Source: Enoplosus armatus (Eukaryota; Chordata; Actinopteri; Centrarchiformes; Enoplosidae). From it: 64,000 nt of DNA. The stretch spans positions 20,125,192 through 20,189,191 of the forward strand of contig NC_092196.1 in assembly GCF_043641665.1 (NCBI RefSeq), in the 5' to 3' direction. A program made the translations under genes and the position numbers. Below, one piece after another: positions 35,376 through 46,905 of this stretch (its first letter is position 1; each line of letters starts with the position of its first letter). A model generated the notes under the pieces. The model saw only the letters and a list, made by a program, of their open reading frames with translations, was not told the origin of the DNA and did no database searches.

Positions 35376-36389
35376 GTCAGTCTCTCAACAAACCCCTTCC
35401 GCCCCTCATGTCCGTGTGTTTTCTTTCACTGCAGCTCCTGAGTGTACCAAGTTGGTTGTGAACGGTTAGGTTCACGCATGATCTGTAACTGCATGGCACA
35501 ATTTTGGTGCACTGTCTATGAAAAATGTGACGTTACCAAGGCAGCCAACATGAAAATCTGAAAAAGAAAGCAGCGACAGCCCAGTACAGTGCTGTATCTG
35601 TCAGACTGATATCAATGTCTACGTTACATCACATCTGTCTGTTCATTCGTGGCCTTTCCAGAAAAGAGACATACTGATCTTTAGATTCTCTACATGGTGA
35701 ACGTGTCGGCGCCTTTTGTAACTTCTGTGATGTTCATATCCATTTCCTTCTGCTGCACGAATCCATGTGTTTTGGCTTAACAATCACGTTCTGACTTAAC
35801 TAGGGTTAGAGAAAGATCACGGTTTGTGTTTAAGAGACGACTGTTGGAAAGATGATAGTTTACTGTAAGTTGTGAACACTTTTTGCTGACCTGCAGTGGT
35901 TAAACTTCTCACCATGCTGCTGTGATGCAGAAGTGTACTTCAGGGTGTGTCACTGCACCATGACATGACTGTTGGGAAACCTTCAGCCAGACAAGGCCGT
36001 GAAAAGCTGCTTTTCAGCCTGGCGTTCCTCTTTAAAGTCCCTTTTGATGACCCATCCATCCAGAGGTTCTTTCTGGGACTATGAACAACTGACGCTGTCA
36101 CTTTTCTTGGAGGCACGTTCTGCTTTTGCGAGTGATTTGACGCGTCGACTCTCTGATATCCACTCCCTCGCGGTCATTTGGAAGTGAGACTCTCACACTT
36201 TCAGCACGGTTGTGTGAGCGGCCATGTTCTCACCTGGCCTCGCACGAGAAGCCAAACGCTCCAGAGTTTGAGGAAACGGCTTCACGCCCTCACGCTGTGC
36301 ATGCGCCCTTACTGTAATATAGCCTGTATGTATGCACGCCTTACTCTCCCCTATCCGGCCATATTGTGCTAATGTGTGCTGGTTAAGTA
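35376..36389. other. Unique non-coding sequence, no gene seen
   Basis: No supported gene or repeat family. Frames at 35972-36372 are short and have no domain. Confidence 0.6.
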
Positions 36390-36760
36390 GCGGAAGACTA
36401 GAGAAAGACTCTTATCCATATGCCTGAGAGCCCAAGAGCCGGCATGATCTCTCCCCAGATGGAGTCCTCTGCCTCCCTGCCCGTCCTCCGTGGAGCCATA
36501 TAGCAGGTGGCAGTGAGGATCAATGGTCCTCCGCCATTACCTCCTCTCCACTTCACATCTCCAGCCTCATCTCCAGGGGGGGCCCGCGGGGCACGCGGCG
36601 CATCTAGCTGCAGCACACCGGGAGAAATAGGGACGTTTTCCATTAGTCTAATTGCTCGGTTATAGTTCTATATTATTGCCGTGATCACCACTGTGGCTTG
36701 GTAATGATGGACCTCCCGTGCCCCCACGTATAGCTGGTGGGTGTTATGTCTCCCCCGTCA
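36390..36760. promoter_or_regulatory. Candidate conserved non-coding segment
   Basis: Repeat-free and GC-balanced, with a GC-rich core near 36577-36605 followed by TTAGTCTAATTGCTCGG and ATTATTGCCGTGATCACC. It has an enhancer-like look; no coding frame is supported. Confidence 0.3.
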
Positions 36761-37519
36761 CCGCCCATTGAAACTCCACTTGCGGTGGGTGTAGGAGGAG
36801 AGAAGGAACTTAACGCTGGGAAGAAAACAGGACGATAAACAACCCAAAAAGGGAAAAAAAGAGAGAGAGAAAGAGCTCTTCAAATGTTTTGATGTAAGAG
36901 TTTAATCAAATAGCCTCAGCTATTTACATTCTCAACAGGTGCAGCATTTGGCTGATTTATGGAATAAACACTGGAGTTCTAGTGCTTGTTCATTTGCCTC
37001 CGCTAAAAACTGGCAATATGGGGCTAATTTACAATAATTTGCTGCTGCTGTGGCCACTGGTTAAGAATGTTTATATAATCATGATATAATAAGAAAAATG
37101 AAAATGAGTTTTTCACGCGGTTCAGGCCCTGTCAAACACAGCTCACGGACTCGCTAAATGATAATTACATTCCTCAAGCACAGTATTACATTTTACCCTC
37201 TTACATGGACTTTGTTCACGGTAAATGGGGGAGTATTATTTTCATTTTAAGGCGATGTGACCCAGTATTATTCCCACATCTTCAATACACTTGAAGCCCC
37301 GCCGCCCCCCCCCACCTCCAAATCAGCGATTACAAGAGAAGCCTTCCATCAGTCAGCAGATGAGGTGAGGATTATAATGATTCATTTACCCTCAAAGACT
37401 CTGCCTTTCTTCTTTCTGTTTATAATATCCCATTTGCATAACGCGGCCTCTCGTGATCGAGACATTGGAAGAGCTTTACTTTAAGCTGCGGTGGACTAAT
37501 CGGTGCTGAATATTTCACG
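36761..37519. other. Unique sequence with a short purine tract
   Basis: No gene. A purine run (GAAAAAAAGAGAGAGAGAAAG) is at 36852-36872. An octamer word ATTTGCAT lies near 37432. Confidence 0.55.
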
Positions 37520-37549
37520 GCTGACCTGTAGCTCTCCCTACAGGTCAGC
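37520..37549. other. 12-bp perfect inverted repeat with 6-nt loop
   Basis: GCTGACCTGTAG (37520-37531) is matched exactly by CTACAGGTCAGC (37538-37549), with a six-base loop. A match this good with so short a loop is expected about 0.03 times in the window. TGACCT and AGGTCA are nuclear-receptor half-sites, here everted and 14 bp apart. It could equally be an RNA hairpin, but the stem is too short for a microRNA precursor. Confidence 0.88.
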
Positions 37550-38485
37550 ACGTAAAAGCCGCTTCCTGTTTTGGATTTCCTCTCGTACAGTAGGATTGTT
37601 ACTGATTATCTCACCTCTTATTCCTTAGAAGGAAAAAGAAAGTCCTTGGCTGTGATTCCTGTTTTTTTTTTTCCTTTCTTTTTTTTTTTTTTTCTTACAG
37701 GTGTGGGTATTGATCTTTGCCTTTGCTGTAGGGGAGCGTGTTCACTTAAAAGGCCCACTGATGTAGCAGAGCTTATTAAACAAATAGGCCAGAGAACAAG
37801 GCCACAATCGCTTTGAATCATGAAGGAGGTTGCCCGTCCTAAAGCACCACCGTATCAAATATGAAACGCTCTGCTAACAAGGTGTGTAATCTATTTTAAT
37901 CAGATCATATTTTATGAAACAAGGAGAAGGTTGAACTTAAGTAAGAGAGAAAGATGGAGATTCTTGGGGGGTTGGGGATTGTATTTTGAAATTGGATGTG
38001 ACGGCCGAGGACCATGACTTGATTTTACATGCATGGCTTTATAATGAAGCCACGCCAAATGGTCAGTTATGGTTAACTGTAGGGGGAGCCGGAGCCTTGC
38101 TGTAATGGGAGGCTAATTCAGGGCCCATAACGCCTTGACAAGCTACAGAGCAGACCAGGAATATGGATAAGGATGCGCGTTAGAGGCTCTGGGGCCGAAA
38201 TAAAGGTCTGTATTTGTCTGCAAATTGCCGGGTTGCCTGAGGATATAACAGGGTCAACAGCAGCGCAGTGTACGCAGACGGCGTCACAGACGTAAATACA
38301 ATCTCAACCGGAGAGACTCGCTAACTCGCTGAAAGTGTCGCACAGGAGCGACTTCATGTTGTCATCGCAATTCGGGCCATGATCCTTTTTATATATCTTT
38401 ACACTGACTGAGTTCATAGGCGAGTGTTTTCAATCACCTTCTTTTTTTTTTTTTTCTTCCTCTTGCGCCATAAATTGTTTCAGAT
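37550..38485. promoter_or_regulatory. Enhancer-like unique block
   Basis: A T-rich tract (37660-37694) ending in TTACAG at 37695-37700 mimics a strong splice acceptor, but no donor closes an open frame. 37740-38300 is repeat-free, with words such as GCTTATTAAACAAATAGG, TATTTTAATCAGATC and GGCTAATTCAGG. It has the look of conserved non-coding DNA. Confidence 0.33.
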
Positions 38486-39034
38486 CCTGTGACACTAGAT
38501 TTGGTTATGAATATATGAATATATATACACTCCGAAGACCTTAGGAAGCTCCACTAGTCAGACAAGGTAATGGATAGAGAGATATTATATACTGCTCTGT
38601 GAAGCACCACTTGTTAGCAAAGCTTTGCCTGGATTTTAATAATCATAAGAAAACATTTTACACCAAATGTCGGCCCCCAACACTAAAAAATGCATTCAAT
38701 TCGAGTGTGAACTTGAAGTTATGGTAAATAATCATAACTTCAGGTATATACAGCTCTGGGAAGCACCACTGTAATAAATATCTGCCTGCATTTCAGTGAT
38801 AACAACACTAGAAAATATCTTACACTAGATTTGAGTTTCAGACTGAAGTTGACATACAGGTCCTGTTCTTCTTAAACTTGCATGCTGTTATGGTAAATAG
38901 TGCAGATATTAATAGATCGAGAGATATTAATCATTGCTCTGGGAAGCACCACTTGTTAGAAAAGCTTCCTGTGAAAAAGGCCAAAGAAATTCCCCAGATG
39001 TCAGTGATTGTAACGGCACTAAAAGGAAGATGTT
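38486..39034 (+). repeat. Diverged tandem array, about 160-180-bp units
   Basis: GCTCTGNGAAGCACCACT recurs at 38594, 38753 and 38936 (spacings 159 and 183). Other words recur in the same order: GTTATGGTAAATA at 38719 and 38888, ACACTAGATTTG at 38491 and 38822, GAGAGATATTA at 38577 and 38918, and CAGTGAT..AAC..CACTA at 38793 and 39002. That makes about three diverged units. Unit 2 also holds a 10-bp inverted repeat (TGAAGTTATG at 38714, CATAACTTCA at 38733). I do not recognise the family. Confidence 0.8.
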
Positions 39035-39143
39035 AACAACTGAAGATGAAGTGTCGCATGTCGTCCCTTTTTTGTCGTATTTCCTTATGATAAATTCTCC
39101 AGGTATCTACATTTTTGGGGCCTTGAGTGTTTCCGAGGCCCCT

Positions 39144-39177
39144 CCACCACCACCACCACCACCACCACCACCACCAC
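39144..39177. repeat. (CCA)11 trinucleotide repeat
   Basis: An uninterrupted CCA run, read directly. An open frame across it encodes poly-Pro and is not supported as a gene. Confidence 0.95.
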
Positions 39178-39431
39178 AGGGGTGATGAGGAAACAGGGAG
39201 GTGGAGGAGGATGAGCAGAGGGAGGAAGAGGAGGGGTGCCTGCGTCTTTAAAAGCTAGATGGAGTGAGGGAGTGGGGCGGACGGGTGGCTGGCAGGATTG
39301 TGCTGACGGCAGGGCTTTGGTTCAGAGCATGCCCATTAGAGGGAGCCATAAATCCTGGGCTCTCTGGGCCGGGCTGTGTCAGCAGTCCACTGAATGAATT
39401 GATTTTAAACGCCACTGAAAAAAAGAGAAAG

Positions 39432-39434
<3 letters not shown>
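39178..39434. other. Purine-rich non-coding sequence
   Basis: No gene. GGAGG-type purine runs fill 39186-39236. A TAAATCC/GAATTGATTTTAAACG stretch follows at 39350-39411. Confidence 0.55.

Positions 39435-39469
<35 letters not shown>
39435..39469. repeat. (GA)17 microsatellite
   Basis: A perfect GA run. As a polypurine strand with mirror symmetry it can form triplex (H-DNA). Confidence 0.95.
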
Positions 39470-39478
<9 letters not shown>

Positions 39479-40429
39479 CTATTTAATTCACCCTCCGCCA
39501 GAAGCCCACACCCCGTTCCACCCCGCTTCTCAATTCAGGACTGTCGCTGAAAAGGGGGAGGAGAGAAGTCTAGAAACACTGAAACTGTCACCAGCAACAA
39601 GCCCAGGGCTACACGGCCCCCACGCGTTTGATTTAAACAGGAGGGAAACACACAAACCAAATACATAATCTCAAATTCCATACAGCATTTGTTCTCTCCC
39701 ACCCCTCTAATTTTTCCTCTCAGCCCTCTCCTTTTATATCTCCACAAGAGAAATGAGACATATCGTAAAAAAAGAGAAAAAAAAGGCACCGCTGCATTTG
39801 AAATTCAAATGTGTTGGATTTTGAAATTGATGTATGTGTTTATTCATTTACGAGCAGCATCCATGTGTGCATGCATTTATATATTATCAGCAGCAATGAA
39901 ACGCTGCATAGAAGGCTTGTAGCCCCCCCCGTGTGCACCCTCGTCTTTGTTTCTTCCTCGAGCCGCCGTGTTATGTTCAGCATAGCAAAAAAATATGTCT
40001 GCAAACAGACACACAGTAAATTGTGCATGAGGACCAGTTTCAGGCGGTCATACTTTCTTCTTTTTTATGTAAACACATTTAGTCTCAGCACTAACTTTGT
40101 GTCTGTCACACTTTATGCCCACGCTCTGACATCCCTCCTGTGTGCGTACCTGTTGGAGTGTCTGCAGATGTTGTCGTGGTGGAGTGTGAGTGCTGAGAGC
40201 AGTGTTACAAGAGACTACAAGGCCGGGCTGAGGACGCTCACCCTCTATTAAACCTGCAATGCAATAGGAATATAGGACCTACCTAAATTAAGACAAAGGG
40301 ACTATTTTGTCTCTTGAACGCGATGAATTTGGACTGAAAGTTGTCATGGATTTATTGCATTGTTGGATGTACTACTTTAACATATTTAACTAGGTTTCAG
40401 TTAATGTTCCCCAACTTCTGTGGAACACA
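39470..40429. other. Non-coding sequence, no gene seen
   Basis: No supported gene. The plus-strand 146-codon frame (39811-40251) and its neighbours are overlapped by minus-strand frames and have no domain. Confidence 0.55.
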
Positions 40430-40692
40430 TCTGGCTCTCTGGCGGCTTCATGTTCCACCAGCCAGTTTCTAAGCTTTTCTGCTGGTGCGGCAGCGTTCAG
40501 CGGATTCATCAGAGCTTGTTTGCTGAAGTGTGATGAGAGTCTGAACCACACAGTACATGTGCCTGAAAATAAAAACAGTTAGCTAAAAGAGGCTAAATTC
40601 CTGCAGAGTTCATCACTGTGATGCTCTTTTGCTTCACACAGACTCATTTCAGTCATCGATAACACAAACATATTGATTAGTGGAGCTTTAAA
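40430..40692 (+). repeat. Dispersed teleost repeat, copy 3
   Basis: This copy matches copy 2 at its right end: GCTAAAAGAGGCTAAATTCC (40583), TCATCGATAACACAAAC and ATATTGATTAGTGGAGCTTT (40670-40689). Its left part (TCTGGCTCTCTGGCGGCTTC) resembles the corresponding part of copy 1. The orientation is the same as in the other two copies. Confidence 0.65.
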
Positions 40693-40834
40693 TGCTGTGA
40701 ATCATTTTGTTAGTTTGTAATTACAGTTAGGAATCATTCATTTGGAATTCTAATTTTGTTGATCGAAAAATCTGTAACAAAATCTGTTCATATCAATTTG
40801 ACATGAAATGTTGGGGGGAGGGGGTTGGAGAGGT

Positions 40835-40852
40835 GGGGGGGGGGGGGGGGGG
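40835..40852. repeat. 18-base G run
   Basis: Eighteen consecutive G, preceded by other G-runs from 40813, so a quadruplex could form. Confidence 0.9.
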
Positions 40853-41199
40853 CAGCGTCCTCTCTGGCTCATTACGCTGTTTAAAGAGCCGGCACCTCCG
40901 AATCACCTGCCCAGCTCCACGCTTCAAACAAGCTCAGCCACCAGGGATCATACATCATCTTCTCCATCAGTCCCCCGGCTTCACTTTTTCACTATTCGCC
41001 TCCCAGCAACACGACTCTCACACACAACACACGCCGCCAACGTGCAAAACACAGCGTCGCTCGTTGAATACTGATGTCACGCCCGCTACAAGAAGAATAA
41101 TCAATGAGTCACAGACACCAGCCTTATGTTGTCATGTACGCCATCATGAGTTGAACTGAACGCTTCCAGTGGACCTTCAGCGTCCGAGGCCCAGTCTGT
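40853..41199. other. Non-coding sequence, no gene seen
   Basis: Pyrimidine-rich in part, with no gene. The frames here are extensions of frames opened by the G run. Confidence 0.55.
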
Positions 41200-41600
41200 G
41201 GCCTCAACATTCTTAATGCACGGCTCTCCTCTGCATGTAAAAAGTACACTTCCTCATGCCTAATTACCCACGGGCTAAGGCATGAAGAGGACTCGCTGCG
41301 TATTACTATAAAGATTGTGAAGATATTTCACTTTGAAAAATGGCAAAGCACACAGGACTAAGGGCTTGATTACAAGGAGTGGGGCACACAGCCTCTACAT
41401 CTTCCTTCCCTCATTTCAATTATGGCTGACTGGAGGCATGGCGCTGCCACCGTCCTCAAATAAAACTAAAATATGATAAAGCTGAAATATCAGGCCCGGG
41501 ACTGCTCCAAGCCCGGAGCCATGTAAGGCGCAGATACTCCGCACGTAATTACAACATTTGCCAATATTTTTTTGACGGGAGGTTCAACGTGAATATGAGT
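41200..41600. promoter_or_regulatory. Candidate conserved non-coding segment
   Basis: Repeat-free, with CATGCCTAATTACCCACG (about 41256), GGGCTTGATTACAAGG (41362), TTTCAATTATGGC and CACGTAATTACAAC (41542). Multiple TAATTA homeodomain cores in 350 bp are typical of developmental enhancers. The inference needs alignment. Confidence 0.38.
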
Positions 41601-42950
41601 GAAAGGGGGGAGGGGAGGCACGAAGAGCGTTCATGACACATGATAAAAAGCACATTTCATTTTGGCTTCCCTGTGGATAACAGGAGACATGCCTGCATAG
41701 AGCTGCCACGGCTCTCCCCTATGTGAAAGTGTAGATTCGCGGTTATTTTTAAGTTCCGAGATCATTACTCATGTGTTAGATGCATGAGCTAAGAGAGAGG
41801 ATCTGCTGTCATAACAGAGGACGGCGAGCACGTCGTTTCCACTTATGTGTTCCATGAAAAGGCGTTCCTGTGTTTGAAACAAAGCCCTGTGGAACGGCAT
41901 CTCAACAATCCAGGCAGCAAATAAATACACATATATATTAACGGAGGACAGAGAAATACGCTACAAAGCATATTCTTTATTCAGCTCATGTTTGCCCTTT
42001 TAAAAGCCGCCCTCCGCGACCCCCTGCAGATGGAGGTGATGTGTGATGTGGCCGATTTCTCACCGTGACGCCCCAACAAGGTGGATCTCCTCTGGTGCCC
42101 GGATCCCTCGGTGGCCTCAGCACCCCGGGCGGCCGCGGTCCGGCCTACTTTACGTCAGTGTTAATAACAGTCCAGCATGCTCACCGCACCGCCGGTGCCA
42201 CGCGGGGTCAACGCTTCGCAGATCTGGGCTTTCTGAGGAAATCCCAGCCAGCGTGGTGCAGAGTCTCCTGCTACACGGGGAGCATGAGAATGAATGCGAA
42301 TTGACAGAGGATTTGTAATGAATGTAATCTATCTTAGCACATTTTAAATTTAACCGTTAATTGCTTTGAGAATAGTCTTGGTTCAAGCGCTGTTTGTTTG
42401 TCAAGCTACAGTTCAGAAGATAAACAATTTAGCAATTAAATTTAGCAAAAACACATATGTTTATGAAACGTGTGTTTTGGGACCTGATATGTCAACTCTC
42501 AGCAGAGTCGTGTCAGTGTTATCTCTTTGTAAATCCGCTCCTACGACTGTGAGGAGCTCCAAATGAATAGCACCAGTGTGGCCGTTAAACGCAAGTATTA
42601 CTTAGTTTTCAGTAGTTTTCTTCTTTCATTCTCTTTTGGAAATATTGATTAGAGAGAATATTTGAAGTCGAACAGTTTGGATTTTAAGTTACAAGAAGAA
42701 GAAGGAGAACTGATGCATTTTTTCTGAAGTATGCGATATATTTTTGAAGTATATTACGCCTTATTTTGTATTTTGAAGTTCATAATATATCATTTTGTAG
42801 ATCTGATCTTGCTCATTAAATGTGAAAAACTACTGATGCCTTCTCCTCTTCCTCTGGCATGATTTACTGGACTCAGTCACTGGAGCTCTTCAGATAAAGT
42901 ATCTCAGGCTCCTTCGTTTACTTTTTTTTTTTTATGTTATTTTTTTTTTC
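41601..42950. other. Unique non-coding sequence, no gene seen
   Basis: No supported gene. 42040-42280 is GC-rich, with two overlapping short frames. 42700-42800 is AT-rich with repeated TTTTGAAGTAT-type words. Confidence 0.55.
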
Positions 42951-44595
42951 TTGGACAGTTGAAGCAGCTCCAGCAGCTGCTCTTCAAAGCGAAGGAGGAA
43001 ATGTTTTGCAGAGGGAAGAGCCTCTGCAGCAGAATCGAGAACAATTCCGCCCCCTTCACTCGTCACAGTGTGGGGGATTCAATCAAAAGTCTGCCCTGTG
43101 ACCTGCTCTCTGAGAAACAAACAGCCAGCAGAGTCTCCAAAGACCAAAGCCATCAGAGGAGGGCGGCTTGTGTGCGAGCTAAATCGTGGCACCTTTCTGA
43201 AAGCTTCCATCATGGAAAAATTGTTAGTTGTCGCAGTGGAGAGTGACTAGCATGGCGGTACATTGATACATTGATGCAGTGAATGCCTCGGACAGTGCAG
43301 TAAAAGTGCTGAGGCTGAAATTAAGCTGTTATCTCTGGCATGTATCACTAGGGAGGCGAGAAGCAGTGGTGCAAAGGCAGCAGCCTGTTTGCTTTACTGT
43401 TATTGCCTCTGCACGTCCGTCCTCGTCTGACTCTCCTCGTGTGCAGACATTTTAAACGCAACTTCATCTTTGATGTTCACAAACTATCTTCCCTGTTTTA
43501 AGGAGCATCCCTCCCCTTTTGTTTTTTGTAAACTCCATTAACATAGCTGCATGTGGCATTTTAACATCAACAAAACACGACCACATTAACTTTAAGAATT
43601 CAGTGTAATTACCAGAAACACGCAAGACCGTCGCTGAGAAAATTGGTGGCCTGATTATACACTGTGTGAAGACCTCATTATTTTTTATTTCTATTTACCG
43701 AAACTAAAATGTAATGGTGTTTATTTGAAATATTAGAAAACGGGTCAAAGTTAAAGTTTTGGTGGAAATTGTAGTTTAACCATGTATTGTATGCCACTCT
43801 GCTGCTCATTAGTGTTTTGTCCCCATTTTTATCTTCACTTTCTATTCAGCATATTCTCAGCTGTCCCGCTATCACAAAGACTTCATCCGCTGGAGACTGA
43901 ACTGTGTCTTCTTGCAGCAAGAAAACAAAACACATTTGCATCGGGGTCATTAAATCATGTTCGCATCAGCTTTAACCAATGTTCTCCTTTCACAAAGTGT
44001 GTGTATATTGTGGCCTTAACTGTGTTTCACTGGGCTTGTTTTGGTGGGAAGACTCAAGCAGAGAGAAACCCCCAACTTTCTCCATGTTTGCTCACTGTCT
44101 TGATAATTTCAGTACAATGTACATTTCCACAGCAGTGATTCCATCACACTCGCCACCCAGAACTATTGCTGTCATTCAATATTTCTTTCAAATCACCTCC
44201 ACTTTGTGCAGGAGGTGTTGAATATCAGCAGATGTCTTCCAGCAGCATCCTCTGTCCTTTTTAATGATAAAATGCTGTAGAAAGTGTTTCGCAGTAGTAT
44301 TTGTGCGTAAGAATGAAACTGCTTTGTTGATGTATCATTCAAATTAGTGCAATGGACATTACATTATACATTATGCTAAATTTACCTTATTATTTTACCT
44401 TTTTTTTATCTTGCCGGCCATCATTTGTCTGTAAATTTGATCATTTTCAGCAGTTTGTTTGCAGCATTAAACAGAGAGAGGGCGCTCTTCTGTCAGTGCA
44501 AGCAGAGAGCCAAAACCTTCCCACAGAGTCTGATTAATTAGTTACTTTCTGCTAATTTCTCATCTTCAGTAAGTCAAGAAAAAAAGAATTTCTTT
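42951..44595. other. Non-coding sequence with an acceptor-like start
   Basis: A T-tract and GGACAG at about 42921-42957 mimic an acceptor. The DNA after it reads LKQLQQLLFKAKEEM, coiled-coil-like, and stays open to 43246, but I see no good donor and no known domain. The rest (43250-44595) shows no gene. Confidence 0.45.
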
Positions 44596-44599
44596 ATAG

Positions 44600-44776
44600 G
44601 CGCTAACAACACCAGGAAGCATTGTGGCGCTCACTTTTAGAACCACTACCACACACACTTTGGAGTGCAGAGGCTATAACTGTCTCATTTGTTTACAAGT
44701 GAAGTAAACAAATGTATCACAATTAATTTGACAATGATGTATTAATGTTCGAAATGCTGCACATAGCACCTTTAAA
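44600..44776. repeat. Possible dispersed repeat fragment
   Basis: The right end GCTGCACATAGCACCTTTAA resembles the 3' end of several fish short repeats that end in an AGCACCTTTAA motif. No second copy was found in this window, so the call is tentative. Confidence 0.3.
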
Positions 44777-46210
44777 ACCCTTTTTCAATGCGTATTATCG
44801 TGAAGTAGACAGTGAGTAATACCCCTGAGGCACAGCGATTGGTTGATGTGACAGTGTGAGGTAACGACAACAATCAACAGACTGGTCTTCAAAGAGGGAG
44901 CACAGATACCATCCTTCAAAATCCGGACCTCAGTGTTTTCAGACTTCCTCAAAACACGAAGGGCTTTATGTTTCGTGGATCCCGAGATAAGTTTGCTCGT
45001 TAAAAGTTCAGGACGCTCGTACGTCATATTTGTCTTCCTCCGGTGCGGTGAGTGAGGGGAACATAGGTGGAGGTGCTGGTTCTGTCACGCCGCGCTGACA
45101 ACCCCATGAGTAATCTGGTGCATGATAAACAGAGGGTCGAGGTGTCACGGGAACACCTCAGCGACTGGCACAAGGGTAATTACTCTTCCTGCGTGGGTGC
45201 AACTCAAAATTTTTGAACCTTTTCTTTCTCCAATCATACTTGATGGATTGAGTGGAAGAGGGCGATCATCTGGTTCTTAGCAGGCTCACTGAGCGTGGTA
45301 GGCCTCTGTTGATTAATGATATCTGCTGCGAGTCACCAAAAGCGGAAATTAAGTATTTCTGTTTAAATGTAACATTTGTCTCCTTTGCTGGTGTTGAGAA
45401 AGGCATTTGTCAAAATCCCCGGGCTTTGGCGAAAGGTGGATTTCCTCTGGGAGCATGCTGGGAATTACTCCCTACTTTCACATTAATGGCATTCAGTGTT
45501 CCTATTTTATACCTTGAATCTACTTTTCACCCTTTCACCTTTCACGACGTAGTTTGAATATGGAATCTTTCACTTTTAAAACCCTCAGCTATGTGACAGT
45601 TTAGGATTAAGCGTGTAGTAGATTTCTCCTGAAAGACGAGGAATGACCTTGGCTGTATGAAAGGAAGCGATTCCTGATGGCATCTCTGCCTGCGGTGGGC
45701 ACATGGGAGGGGTTCTGGTGGTTTCACTGGTTGAGTTGGGTTACCGTTTGTCCTGATGGCGAGCCCCGGCACGCTGGAACAGAACAGACTCCGGCTCCTG
45801 AGGAGACTAATGGTTACAGGGCCTGGCCATTGTCCAGTGCTGCCCCAGCCACTGCCTCTCCCGTCGCTGGGATATCATTACCTCCAATGTGTTACATCAG
45901 ACTCGCTTGGTCAGGCTCTGAAACAGTCAATACTCCACAATTTAGAAAATCAGCCAAGTTTGCAGAAACAAAGAGGCAATATCGGAAATAAAGACGGATA
46001 TATAATCTGACGCCAGGCATTTTTTCATGCCGGGTGAATTATTTGTTGTCCGGAAGGTGGGGACGTGGAAGGGGTAGAGGAGAAGGAGGGAGGGAGCCAG
46101 GGATCTGTCAGGGGTTAGAGGAGGTGGTCAAGCGGCCTGAATAAACGTGCAAATCACAGCGTCCAACCACTGACCCTCCCCATCTCATACAAGCAGCCTC
46201 TACTTTTTCC
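44777..46210. other. Unique sequence, enhancer-like in part
   Basis: No gene. Several overlapping frames at 45542-46010 lack domains. Purine-rich GGAGG sequence lies at 46055-46100. Confidence 0.5.
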
Positions 46211-46259
46211 ATCAATGGAAATCTAATTGCTTGAAAAGCGATCAATGGAAACTAAATTG
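46211..46259 (+). repeat. 30-bp period direct duplication
   Basis: ATCAATGGAAATCTAATTG (46211-46229) and ATCAATGGAAACTAAATTG (46241-46259) are near-identical and exactly 30 bp apart. Both carry a TAATTG/AAATTG homeodomain-like core. The surrounding 46140-46620 is repeat-free and enhancer-like (CTAATTGCTTG, GGCTTAATTG, AACTTAATAGG). Confidence 0.75.
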
Positions 46260-46868
46260 GTTTTGTGTGGAAGCGCGCATGGAATAAGCTCTGAGCTGTT
46301 TTAATGTGTGTTGGTTTTGCATCTTAAATCACGGTAATATTTGGAGCGGGGCCCCCGCTCTCTGGAGGGGGTAAAGTTTGGTGGTGTCGAGACACCGGGG
46401 AGGAGGCACTCAATCAAGCTCCTAATAAAAATCACAGGCTTAATTGTTTTTCCAAACTCATAAATCGTCCAACTTAATAGGTTAATATTAAGACTTATAC
46501 GAGGACGGTGGGGTGCTTGTTTCGGAGCGGCCGGGAGCGCCTCTTTGTGGAGCTGCGACCATTGATAACCCTCTAGTGATCTGATATGACTAATCCCCTC
46601 TAATCCTTAATACACTCCTTAACATGCTCCTAACTGACAGCAGTCGATATGGGTGCACTTCTCTGTCTTATCGCTGATCTCTTTGTCTTTGTTCGCTCTC
46701 TGCAGCAAATTTTGCTCTTCCGCTCATCCTTTTGACCGCCGATCAGCGGCACATCTGCATCGGTGTCACACATTGTGGCTCTGAGTGCTTCTTGATAAGA
46801 AAAGGGTTGATCGGAGTTTTGAAATTGCAGCGACTTGCGGGTTACCTAAGGGCTCACAGAAAGCGAAG
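46260..46868. promoter_or_regulatory. Candidate conserved non-coding segment
   Basis: Repeat-free sequence including CTTAATTGTTTTTCC, GGTTAATATTAAGAC and CTAATCCTTAATACACTCC. It continues the element that holds the 30-bp duplication. No coding frame is supported. Confidence 0.3.
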
Positions 46869-46905
46869 GGTGTGGTGGTGGGTGGGTGGGTGGGGTGGGG
46901 GGGAT
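46869..46905 (+). repeat. GGTG/G-rich tract with quadruplex potential
   Basis: GGTGG and GGGTGGG units are followed by a run of seven G, so four or more G3 runs lie within 37 bp on the plus strand. Confidence 0.8.

Noticed and set aside
39144..39177. Poly-proline stretches at 39144 and 63651 as part of a protein
   Set aside because: They come from CCA and CCT triplet tracts. No conserved coding sequence surrounds them.
42959..43246. Coiled-coil-like exon LKQLQQLLFKAKEEM after a strong acceptor-like tract
   Set aside because: There is no convincing donor, the acceptor tract is simple poly-T, and the later translation loses the heptad look. It is left as a remark in the region entry.
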